Source of the DNA: Phyllobacterium sp. 21LDTY02-6
Lineage (GTDB): Bacteria > Pseudomonadota > Alphaproteobacteria > Rhizobiales > Rhizobiaceae
Direction of reading: 5' to 3'
NCBI RefSeq assembly: GCF_023554255.2
Contig: NZ_JAMJWD020000001.1
Span: 1,022,755 to 1,086,754, forward strand
DNA length: 64,000 nucleotides
In this document: positions 1-8,940 of the stretch, in pieces
Layout: each line of letters begins with the position of its first letter
How positions within the stretch are numbered: position 1 is the first letter of the stretch
Notes under the pieces: generated by a model
Databases searched by the model: none
The model's input: only the letters and a program-made list of their open reading frames with translations
Told to the model about the DNA's origin: nothing
Program-made: the position numbers and the translations under genes

Positions 1-1709
1 GGCGCATCTTGCCGCCGAAACCCGGCCTCGTGGCCTGGGCTCTGAGCAGCATCGAGTCGATGCGGCAGCGGCTGACCCAGCATATCCAGCACCGCATCCC
101 AGGCGAGGCAGGGGATATCGCCGCCTCGCTGATAACCGGCCAGCGCGACGGCATCAGCGACAAGACCAACAATGCGCTTCGCCTCAGCGGCCTGTCGCAT
201 ATCCTGTCGATATCCGGCTTCCACATGGCGCTTGTCGCCGTGACCATCATGGCGACGCTGAGGGCCAGCCTGGCGCTGTTTCCGGGGGTGGCAGCCCGCT
301 ATCCGGTGAAGAAATTCGCGGCCGCCACTGCGCTCGCCGGCAGCGCCTTCTATCTGCTCCTGTCGGGCGCCGACGTCGCGGCACAGCGCAGTTTCATCAT
401 GCTCTCGATCATGCTGCTGGCGGTGCTTGTCGACCGTGCCGCGCTGTCGATGCGCAATCTCGCCCTGGCCGCCATGGTCACGATCGCGCTGGCGCCGCAC
501 GAAATCATGGGACCGAGCTTCCAGATGTCCTATTCGGCGACGGCGGCGCTGATTGCCTTCTACGGCTGGTGGGGAAGCCGCAGGGCAAAGCGCCGGGGGC
601 GTCCGGCGGGGGCGGCGGGGCGCGCACTGGAAGCGGTGGCGCAGTATGTCATTGGGATCGCGTTGACCTCGCTGGTCGCTGGGGCGGCGAGTTCGATCTT
701 CGCCGCCTATCACTTCAACAATACGGCGCCGCTCGGGCTCATCGGCAACGCGCTGGCGCTGCCGGTGATTTCAACGCTCGTCATTCCATTCGGCGTCATC
801 GGTCTCATGGCAATGCCATTCGATCTCGACGGGTTTTTCTTCGGCATCATGGAGCGCGGCATCGATATGGTCATCATGGTCGCCGAAATGGTCTCAGGCC
901 ACTCTCCGCCGGGCAATTTCGGTCTCGTCCCCCGCCAAAGCCTGATCCTCGCCTGCCTCGGCCTGATCATATTGCTGTTTCCGGCGACGCGTCTGCGCCT
1001 GTTCGCCTTGCCGCTCTTTGCAGCGGCCGCAGCCCTGGCAGTCTGGACGCCGCCGCCGGAGATCATGATCTCCGAGAATGCGAGCCTTGTGGCGCTGCGC
1101 GCGACCGACGGCCGCCTTGCCGTCAACAGGGCAGGCGCGGAAAGCTTTACGCTCAAGAACTGGCAACAGGCCCATGCCGCATCGGCCGTGATCGTTCCGG
1201 CCAAACCAGCCGTGGCAGCGGAGGACACGCAGTTCGAGTGCAACGCAGAGTTATGCCTCGCAAGGGAGCCGCGATATGGCGCCGTGGTGGCGCATGTCCG
1301 TTCGGCCGAGGCCATGGCGGCCGCTTGCATGGAAAGCGATATCATGGTGCTGGCCTTCGCCGGCCCCTATCGCTCTTGCGAGGTGAAGAATGCGCCCATC
1401 ACCGTAACGCGGCAGCAATTGGCGCTCTTTGGCGCAGCGACCATCAAGCTTCGGCCAGCGCCCGAGTTTCAGCCAATGCCGGCAATCAAACGATCGACGG
1501 AAGATCGTCGCCAATCGACCGAACCCACCCGGGGAGCGATCGCCGCAGCAGCGCCGGGTTTTTTCGCATCGATAGAGTATGCGATAGGGCGGCCCATCCG
1601 GCCATGGAACAATTATCGAATTCATTCGCGGGCGGCACGCAATATCGCGGAGCGTCCGCGCCCGCCGAAACGCCCGCCTGTACAGGCTGTGGTCAGTACC
1701 GCCGAATGA
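1..1709 (+). CDS. comEC: ComEC/Rec2-type DNA uptake channel, 5'-truncated by window edge
   Basis: Polytopic inner-membrane protein of the ComEC/Rec2 family, which forms the channel for single-stranded DNA import in competent bacteria. The frame is open to the left edge, so the N-terminus lies outside the window; the TTG at base 9 is probably an internal codon. About 569 residues are visible. The competence-domain signature is clear: a [11 protein letters not shown] stretch followed by [16 protein letters not shown], then several hydrophobic helices down to about residue 340. The remaining C-terminal region is soluble. It lacks an obvious metallo-beta-lactamase HxHxDH motif, and the last 70 residues are basic and proline-rich. 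The stop overlaps the 3' end of convergent lexA by 17 bases. Whether this organism is naturally competent cannot be judged here. Confidence 0.88.
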   Translation, partial: RILPPKPGLVAWALSSIESMRQRLTQHIQHRIPGEAGDIAASLITGQRDGISDKTNNALRLSGLSHILSISGFHMALVAVTIMATLRASLALFPGVAARYPVKKFAAATALAGSAFYLLLSGADVAAQRSFIMLSIMLLAVLVDRAALSMRNLALAAMVTIALAPHEIMGPSFQMSYSATAALIAFYGWWGSRRAKRRGRPAGAAGRALEAVAQYVIGIALTSLVAGAASSIFAAYHFNNTAPLGLIGNALALPVISTLVIPFGVIGLMAMPFDLDGFFFGIMERGIDMVIMVAEMVSGHSPPGNFGLVPRQSLILACLGLIILLFPATRLRLFALPLFAAAAALAVWTPPPEIMISENASLVALRATDGRLAVNRAGAESFTLKNWQQAHAASAVIVPAKPAVAAEDTQFECNAELCLAREPRYGAVVAHVRSAEAMAAACMESDIMVLAFAGPYRSCEVKNAPITVTRQQLALFGAATIKLRPAPEFQPMPAIKRSTEDRRQSTEPTRGAIAAAAPGFFASIEYAIGRPIRPWNNYRIHSRAARNIAERPRPPKRPPVQAVVSTAE

Positions 1710-2406
1710 GCCCGACGAGCTTGCCCTGAACCTGAACCCGATCAGGGCCGAAAATTCGCGTCTCATAGGCAGGATTCGCAGCTTCGAGTGCAATCGACGC
1801 GCCCTTGCGACGGAAGCGCTTCAGCGTTGCCTCCTCATCATCGACGAGGGCCACGACGATCTCGCCGGGATTTGCGGTGTTGCCGCGCCGTATGACGACG
1901 GTATCGCCGTCGAAAATCCCCGCCTCGATCATCGAGTCACCCTTGACCTCAAGGGCATAATGCTCGCCATTGCCGATCATGTCGGGCGGCAGCGTCAGCA
2001 TGCTCGTCTGGTTCTGGATGGCCGCGATCGGCACACCGGCCGCGATGCGTCCCATGACCGGAATGCTGACCATATTGGCCGCGATATTGCCGATGTCCGG
2101 CGCGGGTTGCGGCGCAGGGGCGGTGCGGCCAAGGCTGCCCTCGATCACGCTCGGCGAGAATTTGCGCTGGGCGTTCAGTCCCGGAGCGATCGAATCAGGA
2201 AGGCGGATCACTTCGAGCGCCCGCGCCCTGTTGGCAAGGCGGCGAATGAAGCCGCGCTCCTCGAGCGCCGAGATCAGCCGATGAATCCCGGATTTCGACG
2301 CAAGGTCGAGCGCATCCTTCATTTCATCGAAGGAAGGGGGGATGCCCGTTTCCTTCAGACGATCATGTATGAACAGCAGTAGTTCATGTTGCTTGCGCGT
2401 GAGCAT
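1693..2406 (-). CDS. lexA: LexA repressor, SOS master regulator
   Basis: Transcriptional repressor and self-cleaving serine protease of the SOS response. The protein has 237 residues. The N-terminal winged helix-turn-helix ([11 protein letters not shown] through about residue 60) binds operators. The C-terminal S24 domain has the Ala123-Gly124 cleavage bond (GRIAAGVP), nucleophile Ser158 (GDSMIEAG) and general-base Lys196 (ATLKRF). I chose the ATG at 2406 because it gives the classic [10 protein letters not shown] start and follows an AGGAGG-like ribosome site; an upstream in-frame extension to 2451 is not family-like. A perfect GTTC-N7-GTTC box lies about 55 bases upstream, which predicts autoregulation. 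It is convergent with comEC. In related genomes lexA often follows moeA directly; here the thu cassette separates them. Confidence 0.97.
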   Translation of the reverse strand: MLTRKQHELLLFIHDRLKETGIPPSFDEMKDALDLASKSGIHRLISALEERGFIRRLANRARALEVIRLPDSIAPGLNAQRKFSPSVIEGSLGRTAPAPQPAPDIGNIAANMVSIPVMGRIAAGVPIAAIQNQTSMLTLPPDMIGNGEHYALEVKGDSMIEAGIFDGDTVVIRRGNTANPGEIVVALVDDEEATLKRFRRKGASIALEAANPAYETRIFGPDRVQVQGKLVGLIRRY

Positions 2407-2460
2407 TTGGCGATCCTCCACCAGGGAATCGGAAAAACAAAACCAGAACAAACACTATAT

Positions 2461-2475
2461 GTTCCAGTTGTGTTC
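2461..2475. promoter_or_regulatory. LexA operator (alphaproteobacterial SOS box) of lexA
   Basis: GTTCCAGTTGTGTTC is an exact match to the alphaproteobacterial SOS consensus GTTC-N7-GTTC. It lies 55-69 bases upstream of the lexA start, where LexA autorepression sites are expected. A GAAC at 2446-2449 adds a further inverted half-site nearby. The match is read directly from the sequence; binding is inferred. Confidence 0.85.
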
Positions 2476-2601
2476 CACAAGGATTAATATGTGGTTGAAA
2501 AAGCCCAGGTGGCGGAAATTTAAATGGAACGCCATGGCGATAGGACATTTTTCGCTACTTTTGGCGAAGCATCATACCTTCGCAGCATGTTCCATAGCCT
2601 G

Positions 2602-3621
2602 CTAACGGACGGGTGGCCCGCTCGATTGGCGCAGGATCAGCTCGACCGGCCAGACTTCCTGCATCGCTGTCACGGCGGCGCCGTCGAGCTGCAACATCAG
2701 CATCTCGGCGATCCTCGTTCCGGCAGCGCGGATCGATGAGCGGGTCGTCGTCATGGATGGCACCATGTTGCTGGCATTGAGATAGGGGAAGACGTCATCA
2801 TGGGCGATGAGGGAAACCTGCTTTCCGACCTGGTAGCCCTTGGCGCGTATGGCGCGTGAAACGCCCAGCGCAGTCATCATCGATCCTGCGATAATGCCGG
2901 TCGGCTGCGGTTCACAGGAGAGGAGGCGCAGCGTTTCGGCGAAACCGATGTCGTCGGAAAACCTGTCATGAATGATGAGGCGTTCATCGATGGGCAGGCC
3001 GCGCTCCAGATGCGCCTGCCGGTATCCGAGTTCGCGATGTTCGGAGAAGGTGAAGCCCTTGAGGCCATCGATCATGGCAATGTGGCGGTGGCCGAGATCG
3101 AGCAGATGCGAGGCCGCCTGGTAGAAAGCGCCCTGATTGTCGATGTCGAGCCAGGAATGGGGAACGTCTGCTTCCGTCCTGCCGTGCAGCACGAAGGGAA
3201 AGCCGGCCTTGGCCAGCATGGTTATCCGCTCGTCCACGAGTGCGGGGTGCGAAACGATGATGGCATCGACGCGTTTGCTCGAAATCAGGCGCTTATAGAC
3301 CGAGATCTCGTCATTGTTGATCAGCGGGCTGATCAGGAAATCGATCTCATGGGCGGAGAGGCGTTCGGCCAGGCCGGCCAGGAATTCGGCGGTGTGCGGT
3401 CCGAATCTCTGGCTGGAATCGGCCGGAATGATGATTCCGATGGCGCCGACCCGGCCCATCGCCAGCCGGCGCGCATTGGCGTTGGCGGTGTATCCGTGCT
3501 GCAGGGCAGCCCTCGTCACGCGCTCGCGCGTCGCCTCGCTGACTTCCGGGTAGCCGTTCAATGCGCGGCTGACGGTGGTCTGGGACAGTCCCAGCCGTTC
3601 AGCCAATTCCTTGAGGTTCAT
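2602..3621 (-). CDS. thuR: LacI-family repressor of the thu (trehalose-type) operon
   Basis: LacI/GalR-type sugar-responsive repressor of 339 residues. The N-terminal helix-turn-helix (MNLKELAERLGLSQTTVSRA) and hinge occupy roughly the first 60 residues; the rest is a periplasmic-binding-protein-like effector domain. I chose the ATG at 3621 because the HTH begins immediately there. The frame stays open to 3786, but that extension would place an atypical tail of about 55 residues before the DNA-binding domain. The gene is divergent from thuE, and two AAAGCGCT-type palindromes sit in the shared 254-base intergenic region, so it is the obvious regulator. The name follows ThuR of Sinorhizobium meliloti by context and family; the actual inducer (trehalose, maltitol, sucrose or a related sugar) is not evident from sequence. 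Confidence 0.85.
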   Translation of the reverse strand: MNLKELAERLGLSQTTVSRALNGYPEVSEATRERVTRAALQHGYTANANARRLAMGRVGAIGIIIPADSSQRFGPHTAEFLAGLAERLSAHEIDFLISPLINNDEISVYKRLISSKRVDAIIVSHPALVDERITMLAKAGFPFVLHGRTEADVPHSWLDIDNQGAFYQAASHLLDLGHRHIAMIDGLKGFTFSEHRELGYRQAHLERGLPIDERLIIHDRFSDDIGFAETLRLLSCEPQPTGIIAGSMMTALGVSRAIRAKGYQVGKQVSLIAHDDVFPYLNASNMVPSMTTTRSSIRAAGTRIAEMLMLQLDGAAVTAMQEVWPVELILRQSSGPPVR

Positions 3622-3696
3622 ATGATCGTTCCGACATTTCCATTGCGACGACTGGCCATTGCGACGACTGGCATACAACGCCAGATTGAATAAAAT

Positions 3697-3710
3697 CCAA
3701 AGCGCTATAA
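3697..3710. promoter_or_regulatory. Upstream LacI-type operator-like site (O2)
   Basis: CCAAAGCGCTATAA shares its left half and AAAGCGCT core with the perfect palindrome at 3794-3807, but its right half is degraded. The two centres are 97 bases apart. The site is close to the thuR start, so it could serve repression of thuR or DNA looping. This is inference from pattern alone. Confidence 0.55.
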
Positions 3711-3760
3711 AGCAATTATGTTGACAAATTCTCTGTTGCACAAGGTGATTTTGCGGTATC

Positions 3761-3790
3761 TTGACATTGTGGACCTTATTTGACACTTAT
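3761..3790 (+). promoter_or_regulatory. Candidate sigma-70 promoter of thuEFGKAB
   Basis: A perfect -35 hexamer TTGACA (3761-3766) is followed after 17-18 bases by a weak -10 region (CACTTA/ACTTAT, about 3784-3790). The palindromic operator at 3794-3807 would cover the transcription start, a lac-like repression geometry. Another TTGACA at 3721 has no good partner. Confidence 0.5.
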
Positions 3791-3793
3791 TTT

Positions 3794-3807
3794 CCAAAGC
3801 GCTTTGG
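3794..3807. promoter_or_regulatory. LacI-type operator (O1), perfect 14-bp palindrome
   Basis: CCAAAGCGCTTTGG is a perfect palindrome with the central CG typical of LacI/GalR-family operators. It sits just downstream of the likely -10 and about 70 bases before the thuE start. ThuR, encoded divergently, is the probable ligand. Confidence 0.75.
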
Positions 3808-3875
3808 GAGGGATCCGGGCGCTACTGGAGGAGGGGCGCCGCTGATGTGGCGCCATTGAACGAGGAGGAGGAATT

Positions 3876-5138
3876 ATGAAGCTTGGATCATTTCTCGCCG
3901 GGGCGCTGGTGACGGCTCTTTTGAGTTCGGGCGCCTATGCGGCCAATCTGTCCATCGTGTCCGGCGATACGGGTAATGGGCGCGAGTTCCTGCGCAGCCA
4001 GCTCGACCGCTTCGAAAAGGAGACGGGCAACAAGGTCCAGATCGTCGCGATGCCCGCCAATAGTTCCGATCAGTTCGGCCAGTATCGGCTGTGGCTGGCG
4101 GCCGGCAATACCGATATCGACGTCTATCGCACCGACGTCATCTGGGCGCCGCAGCTGGCAGAGCAGTTTCTCGACCTGACCGACGCCTTCAAGGACGTGA
4201 TCGGACAGCACTTCCCATCCGTCATCGAGAGCCAGACCGTCGATGGCAAGCTGGTGGCCATGCCGATGTATACGGATGCGCCGGCGCTCTATTACCGCAA
4301 GGACCTCCTCGAAAAGTACAAGAAGCCGGTGCCGAAGACCTGGGACGAGATGGCTGCGACCGCCAAGGAAATACAGGATGGCGAGCGGGCCGCCGGCAAC
4401 AAGGGAATGTTCGGCTATGTATTCCAGGGCAATGCCTATGAGGGGCTGACCTGCAATGCGCTTGAATGGATCAAGTCTTCGGGTGGCGGTCAGATCATCG
4501 AGACCGATGGCACCATCTCGATCAACAATCCGGACGCAGCGGCAGCCGTCGACCGCGCCAAGGGCTGGATCGATACGATCAGTCCGCGTGGCGCGCTCGC
4601 CTATACCGAGGAAGAAAGTCGCGGTGTCTGGCAGACCGGCAATTCCGTGTTCATGCGCAACTGGCCCTATGCCTATGCGCTGGGCAATGGCCCGGACAGC
4701 GCAATCAAGGGCAAGTTCGACGTGGCGCCCCTGCCGGCCGGCAAGGAAGGAGCGTCGTCCGCAGCCGCGCTTGGCGGCTGGAACATAGCAGTTTCCAAGT
4801 ACAGCAAGTCGCCGGAAGAGGCGATCAAGCTGGTGAAGTTCCTTTCGGCGCCCGAGCAGCAGAAGGAGCGGGCCATAGCGCTCTCAAATCTTCCCACCAT
4901 CAAGGCGCTCTATGACGACAAGGAAATCATCGCCGCGCAGCCATTGATCAGCAATTGGAAGCCGGTGTTCGAAACGGCCGTGCCGCGTCCGTCGGCTCCA
5001 ACCAAGGTCAAATATAACGAGGTCTCGTCGATGTTCTGGAGCGCGGTCCACGACACGCTGTCGGGCAATGGTACCGCAGCCGAAAACCTCGAACTGCTCG
5101 AGGCAAAACTGGCGGAACTTCAGGGCGGTAGCTGGTAG
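3876..5138 (+). CDS. thuE: Trehalose/maltose-type ABC transporter, solute-binding protein
   Basis: Periplasmic family-1 (MalE-like) sugar-binding protein of 420 residues that delivers substrate to the ThuFG permease. Residues 1-22 form a Sec signal peptide with a cleavage context SSGAYA before Ala-Asn. The mature protein shows the family features: an N-terminal lobe starting ANLSIVSGDTGNG, YTDAPALYYRKDLL in the middle, and a C-terminal lobe with ALGGWNIAVSKYS. The start follows a strong GAGGAGGAGG ribosome site. It is the first gene of thuEFGKAB, and an intercistronic hairpin follows it, consistent with higher expression than the membrane components. Assignment to trehalose rests on the thuA and thuB neighbours; sucrose, maltose or maltitol are possible alternative or additional ligands. 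Confidence 0.88.
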   Translation: MKLGSFLAGALVTALLSSGAYAANLSIVSGDTGNGREFLRSQLDRFEKETGNKVQIVAMPANSSDQFGQYRLWLAAGNTDIDVYRTDVIWAPQLAEQFLDLTDAFKDVIGQHFPSVIESQTVDGKLVAMPMYTDAPALYYRKDLLEKYKKPVPKTWDEMAATAKEIQDGERAAGNKGMFGYVFQGNAYEGLTCNALEWIKSSGGGQIIETDGTISINNPDAAAAVDRAKGWIDTISPRGALAYTEEESRGVWQTGNSVFMRNWPYAYALGNGPDSAIKGKFDVAPLPAGKEGASSAAALGGWNIAVSKYSKSPEEAIKLVKFLSAPEQQKERAIALSNLPTIKALYDDKEIIAAQPLISNWKPVFETAVPRPSAPTKVKYNEVSSMFWSAVHDTLSGNGTAAENLELLEAKLAELQGGSW

Positions 5139-5157
5139 TCGTGCCAGCAAAGGGCGT

Positions 5158-5198
5158 GGCGCGAATGATTTCACAACCTCCTGAAAATCATTCGCGCC
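5158..5198 (+). repeat. Intercistronic hairpin between thuE and thuF
   Basis: GGCGCGAATGATTT (5158-5171) and its exact reverse complement (5185-5198) form a 14-bp stem with a 13-base loop. No T-run follows, so it is not a typical terminator. Such stems after binding-protein genes usually protect the upstream message from 3' exonucleases and give more binding protein than permease. Confidence 0.8.
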
Positions 5199-5237
5199 GA
5201 CGCCTGACGATATGTCGATCAACCGGGGACTGCGCAT

Positions 5238-6203
5238 ATGACTGCACCGACCATGCGCTCTGAATTGGCCATGCGCTCCGAACTATTGCGGCAACGCGCG
5301 CGGGCCGCACAATTATTCCTGATACCGATGATCGTCGCGCTGATCGTGGTCGCAGGCTGGCCTCTCATCCGCACCATCTATTTCTCCTTTACCGACGCCT
5401 CCCTCACCAATATGGGCGCCGCCAAATGGGTCGGCTTCAAGAACTATTTTTCGTGGATTCAGCTGAAGAGCGGGCGCACCATCTATTCCGGCCTGCTGGT
5501 CGATCCGGCCTGGTGGAATGCCGTCTGGAATACGGTGCGATTCAGCATTCTTTCGGTGGCGCTGGAGGCATTTTTCGGGATGGTCATCGCCCTCGTGCTC
5601 AACGCCGATTTCAAGGGCAGGGGCCTCGTCCGTGCCGCGATACTGATACCTTGGGCGATACCGACCATCGTTTCCGCCCGCATGTGGGGCTGGATGCTGA
5701 ACGACCAGTTCGGCATTCTCAACGATCTCTTCATCCGCCTCGGCCTGATCAGCGCGCCGATCGCCTGGACCGCCAGCGCGGACACGGCGATGATCGCGGT
5801 GCTGATCGTCGATGTGTGGAAGACCACGCCATTCATGGCGCTGCTGATCCTCGCCGGCCTGCAGATGATCCCGCAGGACATATATGAGGCGGCGCGCATC
5901 GATGGCGTTCATCCGGTGAAGCAGTTCTTCCGCATCACCCTGCCGCTGGTCAGGCCGGCGCTGATGGTCGCCATCATCTTCCGCCTGCTCGACGCGATGC
6001 GGATATTCGACCTGATCTATGTCCTGACGCCGAACAGTGCGCAGACCAAGACCATGTCGGTACTCGCGCGCGAAAATCTGATCGAGTTCGACAAATTCGC
6101 CTATGGCTCGGCCCAATCGACATTGCTGTTCGTCATCATTGCCTTGATGACGATCGCTGCGATCTGGCTCGGCCGTGTGCGCCTCGATGGAGGGGAACGC
6201 TGA
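5238..6203 (+). CDS. thuF: Sugar ABC transporter permease (MalF type)
   Basis: Inner-membrane permease subunit of the trehalose-type ABC importer, 321 residues, about six transmembrane helices. The cytoplasmic EAA loop that contacts the ATPase is visible near residue 217 (YEAARIDGVHPVKQFF followed by TLPLVRP). The N-terminus holds a tandem 18-base repeat (5253-5288) encoding MRSELA and MRSELL, so two later in-frame ATGs (5253, 5271) are possible starts; I kept the first because a CCGGGG stretch precedes it at suitable spacing. The stop overlaps the thuG start by one base (TGATG), implying translational coupling. It pairs with ThuG as a heterodimer. Confidence 0.88.
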   Translation: MTAPTMRSELAMRSELLRQRARAAQLFLIPMIVALIVVAGWPLIRTIYFSFTDASLTNMGAAKWVGFKNYFSWIQLKSGRTIYSGLLVDPAWWNAVWNTVRFSILSVALEAFFGMVIALVLNADFKGRGLVRAAILIPWAIPTIVSARMWGWMLNDQFGILNDLFIRLGLISAPIAWTASADTAMIAVLIVDVWKTTPFMALLILAGLQMIPQDIYEAARIDGVHPVKQFFRITLPLVRPALMVAIIFRLLDAMRIFDLIYVLTPNSAQTKTMSVLARENLIEFDKFAYGSAQSTLLFVIIALMTIAAIWLGRVRLDGGER

Positions 6204-7030
6204 TGCCAGCACTCGTCAAGCAAACGGCATTCTACGCTCTGGTGGCGATCATCGTGCTGTTTTCGGTGTTCCCGTTCTACTATGCGATCATAACGAGCTT
6301 CAAAACCGGGAATTCGTTGTTCACTATCTCCTATCTGCCCACGAGCTTCTCCCTGGCCAATTATGTCTCGGTGATCGAGGCCGGCAGTTTCACCCGCAAC
6401 CTGTTGAATTCGGTCATCGTTTCGAGCCTCGTCGTGATGCTGTCGCTGCTGATCGCCATAACGGCGTCATTCGCGCTGGCGAGGGTAAGGTTTCGCGGGC
6501 GCTCGCTGCTGCTCCTGACCATCCTTTCGGTTTCGATGTTCCCGCAGATCGCCGTTCTCGCCGGCCTGTTCGAAGTCATCCGGCTGCTCGGCCTCTATAA
6601 TACGCTGTGGGGCCTGATCTTCTCCTATACGATCTTCACGCTGCCCTTTACCGTCTGGGTACTCACCACCTTCATGAGAGACCTTCCGGTCGAGATCGAA
6701 GAGGCGGCGATCGTCGATGGGGCCACGCCCTGGGTGATCATCACGAAAGTGTTCCTGCCGCTGATGTGGCCCGCAATGGTGACCACGGGCCTGCTGGCAT
6801 TCATTGCCGCCTGGAACGAGTTCCTGTTCGCGCTGACATTCACCTCGTCGACCGAGACGCGGACGGTGCCGGTGATCATAGCGCTTCTGACCGGAAACAG
6901 CGCCCATGAAGTGCCCTGGGGTGCGATCATGGCGGCCTCGGTCATCGTGACCGTACCGCTGGTCGTTCTCGTTCTCATTTTTCAACGCAAGATCATTTCC
7001 GGTCTTACCGCCGGCGGCGTCAAAGGCTGA
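6203..7030 (+). CDS. thuG: Sugar ABC transporter permease (MalG type)
   Basis: Second permease subunit, 275 residues, about six transmembrane helices. It begins on the last base of the thuF stop codon. A large first periplasmic segment after helix 1 (TSFKTGNSLFTISYLPTSF) is normal for MalG-like proteins. The EAA motif is EEAAIVDGATPWVIITKVFLPL. The C-terminal end (ISGLTAGGVKG) is the family-typical tail that reaches the ATPase. It works with ThuF in the membrane and ThuK in the cytoplasm. Confidence 0.9.
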   Translation: MPALVKQTAFYALVAIIVLFSVFPFYYAIITSFKTGNSLFTISYLPTSFSLANYVSVIEAGSFTRNLLNSVIVSSLVVMLSLLIAITASFALARVRFRGRSLLLLTILSVSMFPQIAVLAGLFEVIRLLGLYNTLWGLIFSYTIFTLPFTVWVLTTFMRDLPVEIEEAAIVDGATPWVIITKVFLPLMWPAMVTTGLLAFIAAWNEFLFALTFTSSTETRTVPVIIALLTGNSAHEVPWGAIMAASVIVTVPLVVLVLIFQRKIISGLTAGGVKG

Positions 7031-7040
7031 GGAGTTTCAA

Positions 7041-8042
7041 ATGACGACAATACGATTGAAAGAGCTTCGCAAGTCCTTCGGCAATTTCGATGTCATCAAG
7101 GGTGTCAATCTCGAGATAAACCCTTGCGAATTCATGGTGTTCGTTGGTCCATCCGGGTGCGGCAAGTCCACATTGCTGCGCCTGATCTCCGGGCTGGAGG
7201 ACATTACTTCCGGCACGCTGTCATTCGACGACAAGGTCGTGAACAGCCTCACGCCGTCCCAGCGCGGCATCGCAATGGTGTTCCAGTCCTACGCGCTCTA
7301 TCCGCATATGACCGTCTACGACAACATGGCGTTCGGGCTGAAACTCGCCAAGGGCGGCGCGGACGAGATCAGGAAGCGTGTCAACGAAGCGGCCGAAATG
7401 CTGCAGATCACCGAATATCTGGACCGCCTGCCCAAGCAGCTTTCCGGCGGCCAGCGCCAGCGCGTCGCAATCGGACGCGCCATCGTCCGAGATCCCAAGG
7501 TGTTCCTTTTCGACGAGCCGCTGTCCAATCTCGATGCGGCGCTTCGTGTCGCGACCCGTCTTGAAATCGCCAAGCTCCACGCCAAAATGCACGAGACGAC
7601 CATGATCTATGTGACGCATGATCAGGTGGAGGCCATGACGTTGGCCGATCGGATCTGTGTGTTGCGGGATGGCAATGTGGAGCAGGTCGGCACGCCGCTG
7701 GAGCTGTATGAAAAGCCCCAGTCTACTTTCGTCGCCGGATTCATAGGGTCCCCAAAGATGAACTTTCTGACCGGGAAATTCGCTGAAGCCTACAAGGCCG
7801 ATACGCTGGGCGTTCGCCCGGAGCACCTGCAGATCGTGGAGAAGGCGGGCCGATGGCAGGGCAAGCTGCTGCTTTCGGAGAATCTCGGCTCGGAAAGCTA
7901 TCTCTACATCGATATCGGAGCACAGGAGCCACTTGTCGTTCGCCAGGACGGCACCGCGCGGCACCAGCCGGGCGAAGCGCTCCATGTTTCGCCGATAAAT
8001 GACAATGTTCACCGTTTCGACAAGGCGGGAAAACCCGCCTGA
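7041..8042 (+). CDS. thuK: Sugar ABC transporter ATP-binding protein (MalK type)
   Basis: ATPase of the importer, 333 residues. Walker A is GPSGCGKST (residues 36-44), the Q-loop lies in VFQSYALYPH, the signature is LSGGQRQRVAIGR, Walker B is VFLFDEPLSNLD and the switch histidine is in THDQVEA. The part after about residue 235 is the regulatory TOBE/OB-fold domain (GFIGSPKMNFLTG, LGVRPEHLQIV). It is somewhat shorter than typical 350-370-residue MalK proteins, mostly at the C-terminus. It starts 10 bases after thuG with a GAGG ribosome site. Confidence 0.9.
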   Translation: MTTIRLKELRKSFGNFDVIKGVNLEINPCEFMVFVGPSGCGKSTLLRLISGLEDITSGTLSFDDKVVNSLTPSQRGIAMVFQSYALYPHMTVYDNMAFGLKLAKGGADEIRKRVNEAAEMLQITEYLDRLPKQLSGGQRQRVAIGRAIVRDPKVFLFDEPLSNLDAALRVATRLEIAKLHAKMHETTMIYVTHDQVEAMTLADRICVLRDGNVEQVGTPLELYEKPQSTFVAGFIGSPKMNFLTGKFAEAYKADTLGVRPEHLQIVEKAGRWQGKLLLSENLGSESYLYIDIGAQEPLVVRQDGTARHQPGEALHVSPINDNVHRFDKAGKPA

Positions 8043-8085
8043 GACCGAAGCTAGATTGAAAACAGCCTGAGACAAGGAAACAGCC

Positions 8086-8868
8086 ATGCCTATTCGTACG
8101 CTCGTTTGGGGCGAGAACGTTCACGAGCACATCAACAAGACCGTCGCCGACATCTATCCGGAGGGCATGCACAATCAGATCGCCAAGCTGCTGCGTTCCG
8201 ACACGAACATCGAGGTCCGGACGGCGACGCTTCAGGAGCCGGAGCATGGTTTGACCGAAAAGGCCCTGGAAGAGACCGACGTGCTGGTCTGGTGGGGTCA
8301 CCGGGCGCATGGCGATGTGGCCGACGAAGTCGTCGAGCGCGTGGCAAAGCGGGTCTGGGAAGGCATGGGACTCATCGTCCTCCATTCGGGGCATTTCTCC
8401 AAGATATTCAAGCGGCTGATGGGATCGCCCTGCGCCTTGAACTGGCGCGAGGCCGGCGAGCGGGAGCGACTTTGGGTGGTCAATCCGGGACACCCGATCG
8501 CGCGCGGCCTGCCGGCTTTCTTCGAGCTCGAGAACGAGGAAATGTATGGCGAGCCGTTTTCGGTGCCGGAACCGCTAGAGACCGTATTCGTTTCATGGTT
8601 TCAGGGCGGCGAGGTTTTCCGCTCGGGTTTGACCTACCGCAAGGGCGCGGGGAATGTCTTCTACTTCCGTCCCGGCCACGAGACCTACCCGACCTATCAC
8701 GACGAGACGGTGGGTCTGGTGCTGAGAAATGCGGTGAACTGGGCCTATTCTCCGGCGCGATTCCCGAATATCACCACCGCGCCGAACGTGCCCGTCGAGA
8801 AGGCGCTGGAGCCCATAGAGCTACGGGGGGAAAGCTTGCACAAACAGGGCGAGGAGGGCTTCCGCTAA
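8086..8868 (+). CDS. thuA: ThuA-family trehalose utilization protein
   Basis: Protein of 260 residues of the ThuA family, which has a glutamine-amidotransferase-like fold. With ThuB it is required in Sinorhizobium and Agrobacterium for converting trehalose and related disaccharides to 3-keto derivatives. Visible family stretches are [14 protein letters not shown] (residues 65-78), [16 protein letters not shown] and a glutamate/histidine-rich C-terminal part ([15 protein letters not shown]) with possible metal ligands. It sits 43 bases after thuK and 72 bases before thuB. The exact reaction of ThuA alone is not settled by sequence. Confidence 0.88.
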   Translation: MPIRTLVWGENVHEHINKTVADIYPEGMHNQIAKLLRSDTNIEVRTATLQEPEHGLTEKALEETDVLVWWGHRAHGDVADEVVERVAKRVWEGMGLIVLHSGHFSKIFKRLMGSPCALNWREAGERERLWVVNPGHPIARGLPAFFELENEEMYGEPFSVPEPLETVFVSWFQGGEVFRSGLTYRKGAGNVFYFRPGHETYPTYHDETVGLVLRNAVNWAYSPARFPNITTAPNVPVEKALEPIELRGESLHKQGEEGFR

Positions 8869-8940
8869 GGAGCACTGAAGAATGCGATATGTTTTCGTGC
8901 AGCCGGCCGCTGGCCGCGATATCTTTGAAGGACGACGCGC

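Noticed and set aside
569-1729. Long plus-strand frame of 386 codons overlapping comEC
   Set aside because: It is an out-of-frame shadow of comEC, with Arg/Gly/His-rich low-quality translation and no family features; high GC keeps such frames open.
3721-3726. A TTGACA upstream of thuE as the -35 of the promoter
   Set aside because: No plausible -10 hexamer follows at 16-18 bases; the copy at 3761 fits the operator position better.
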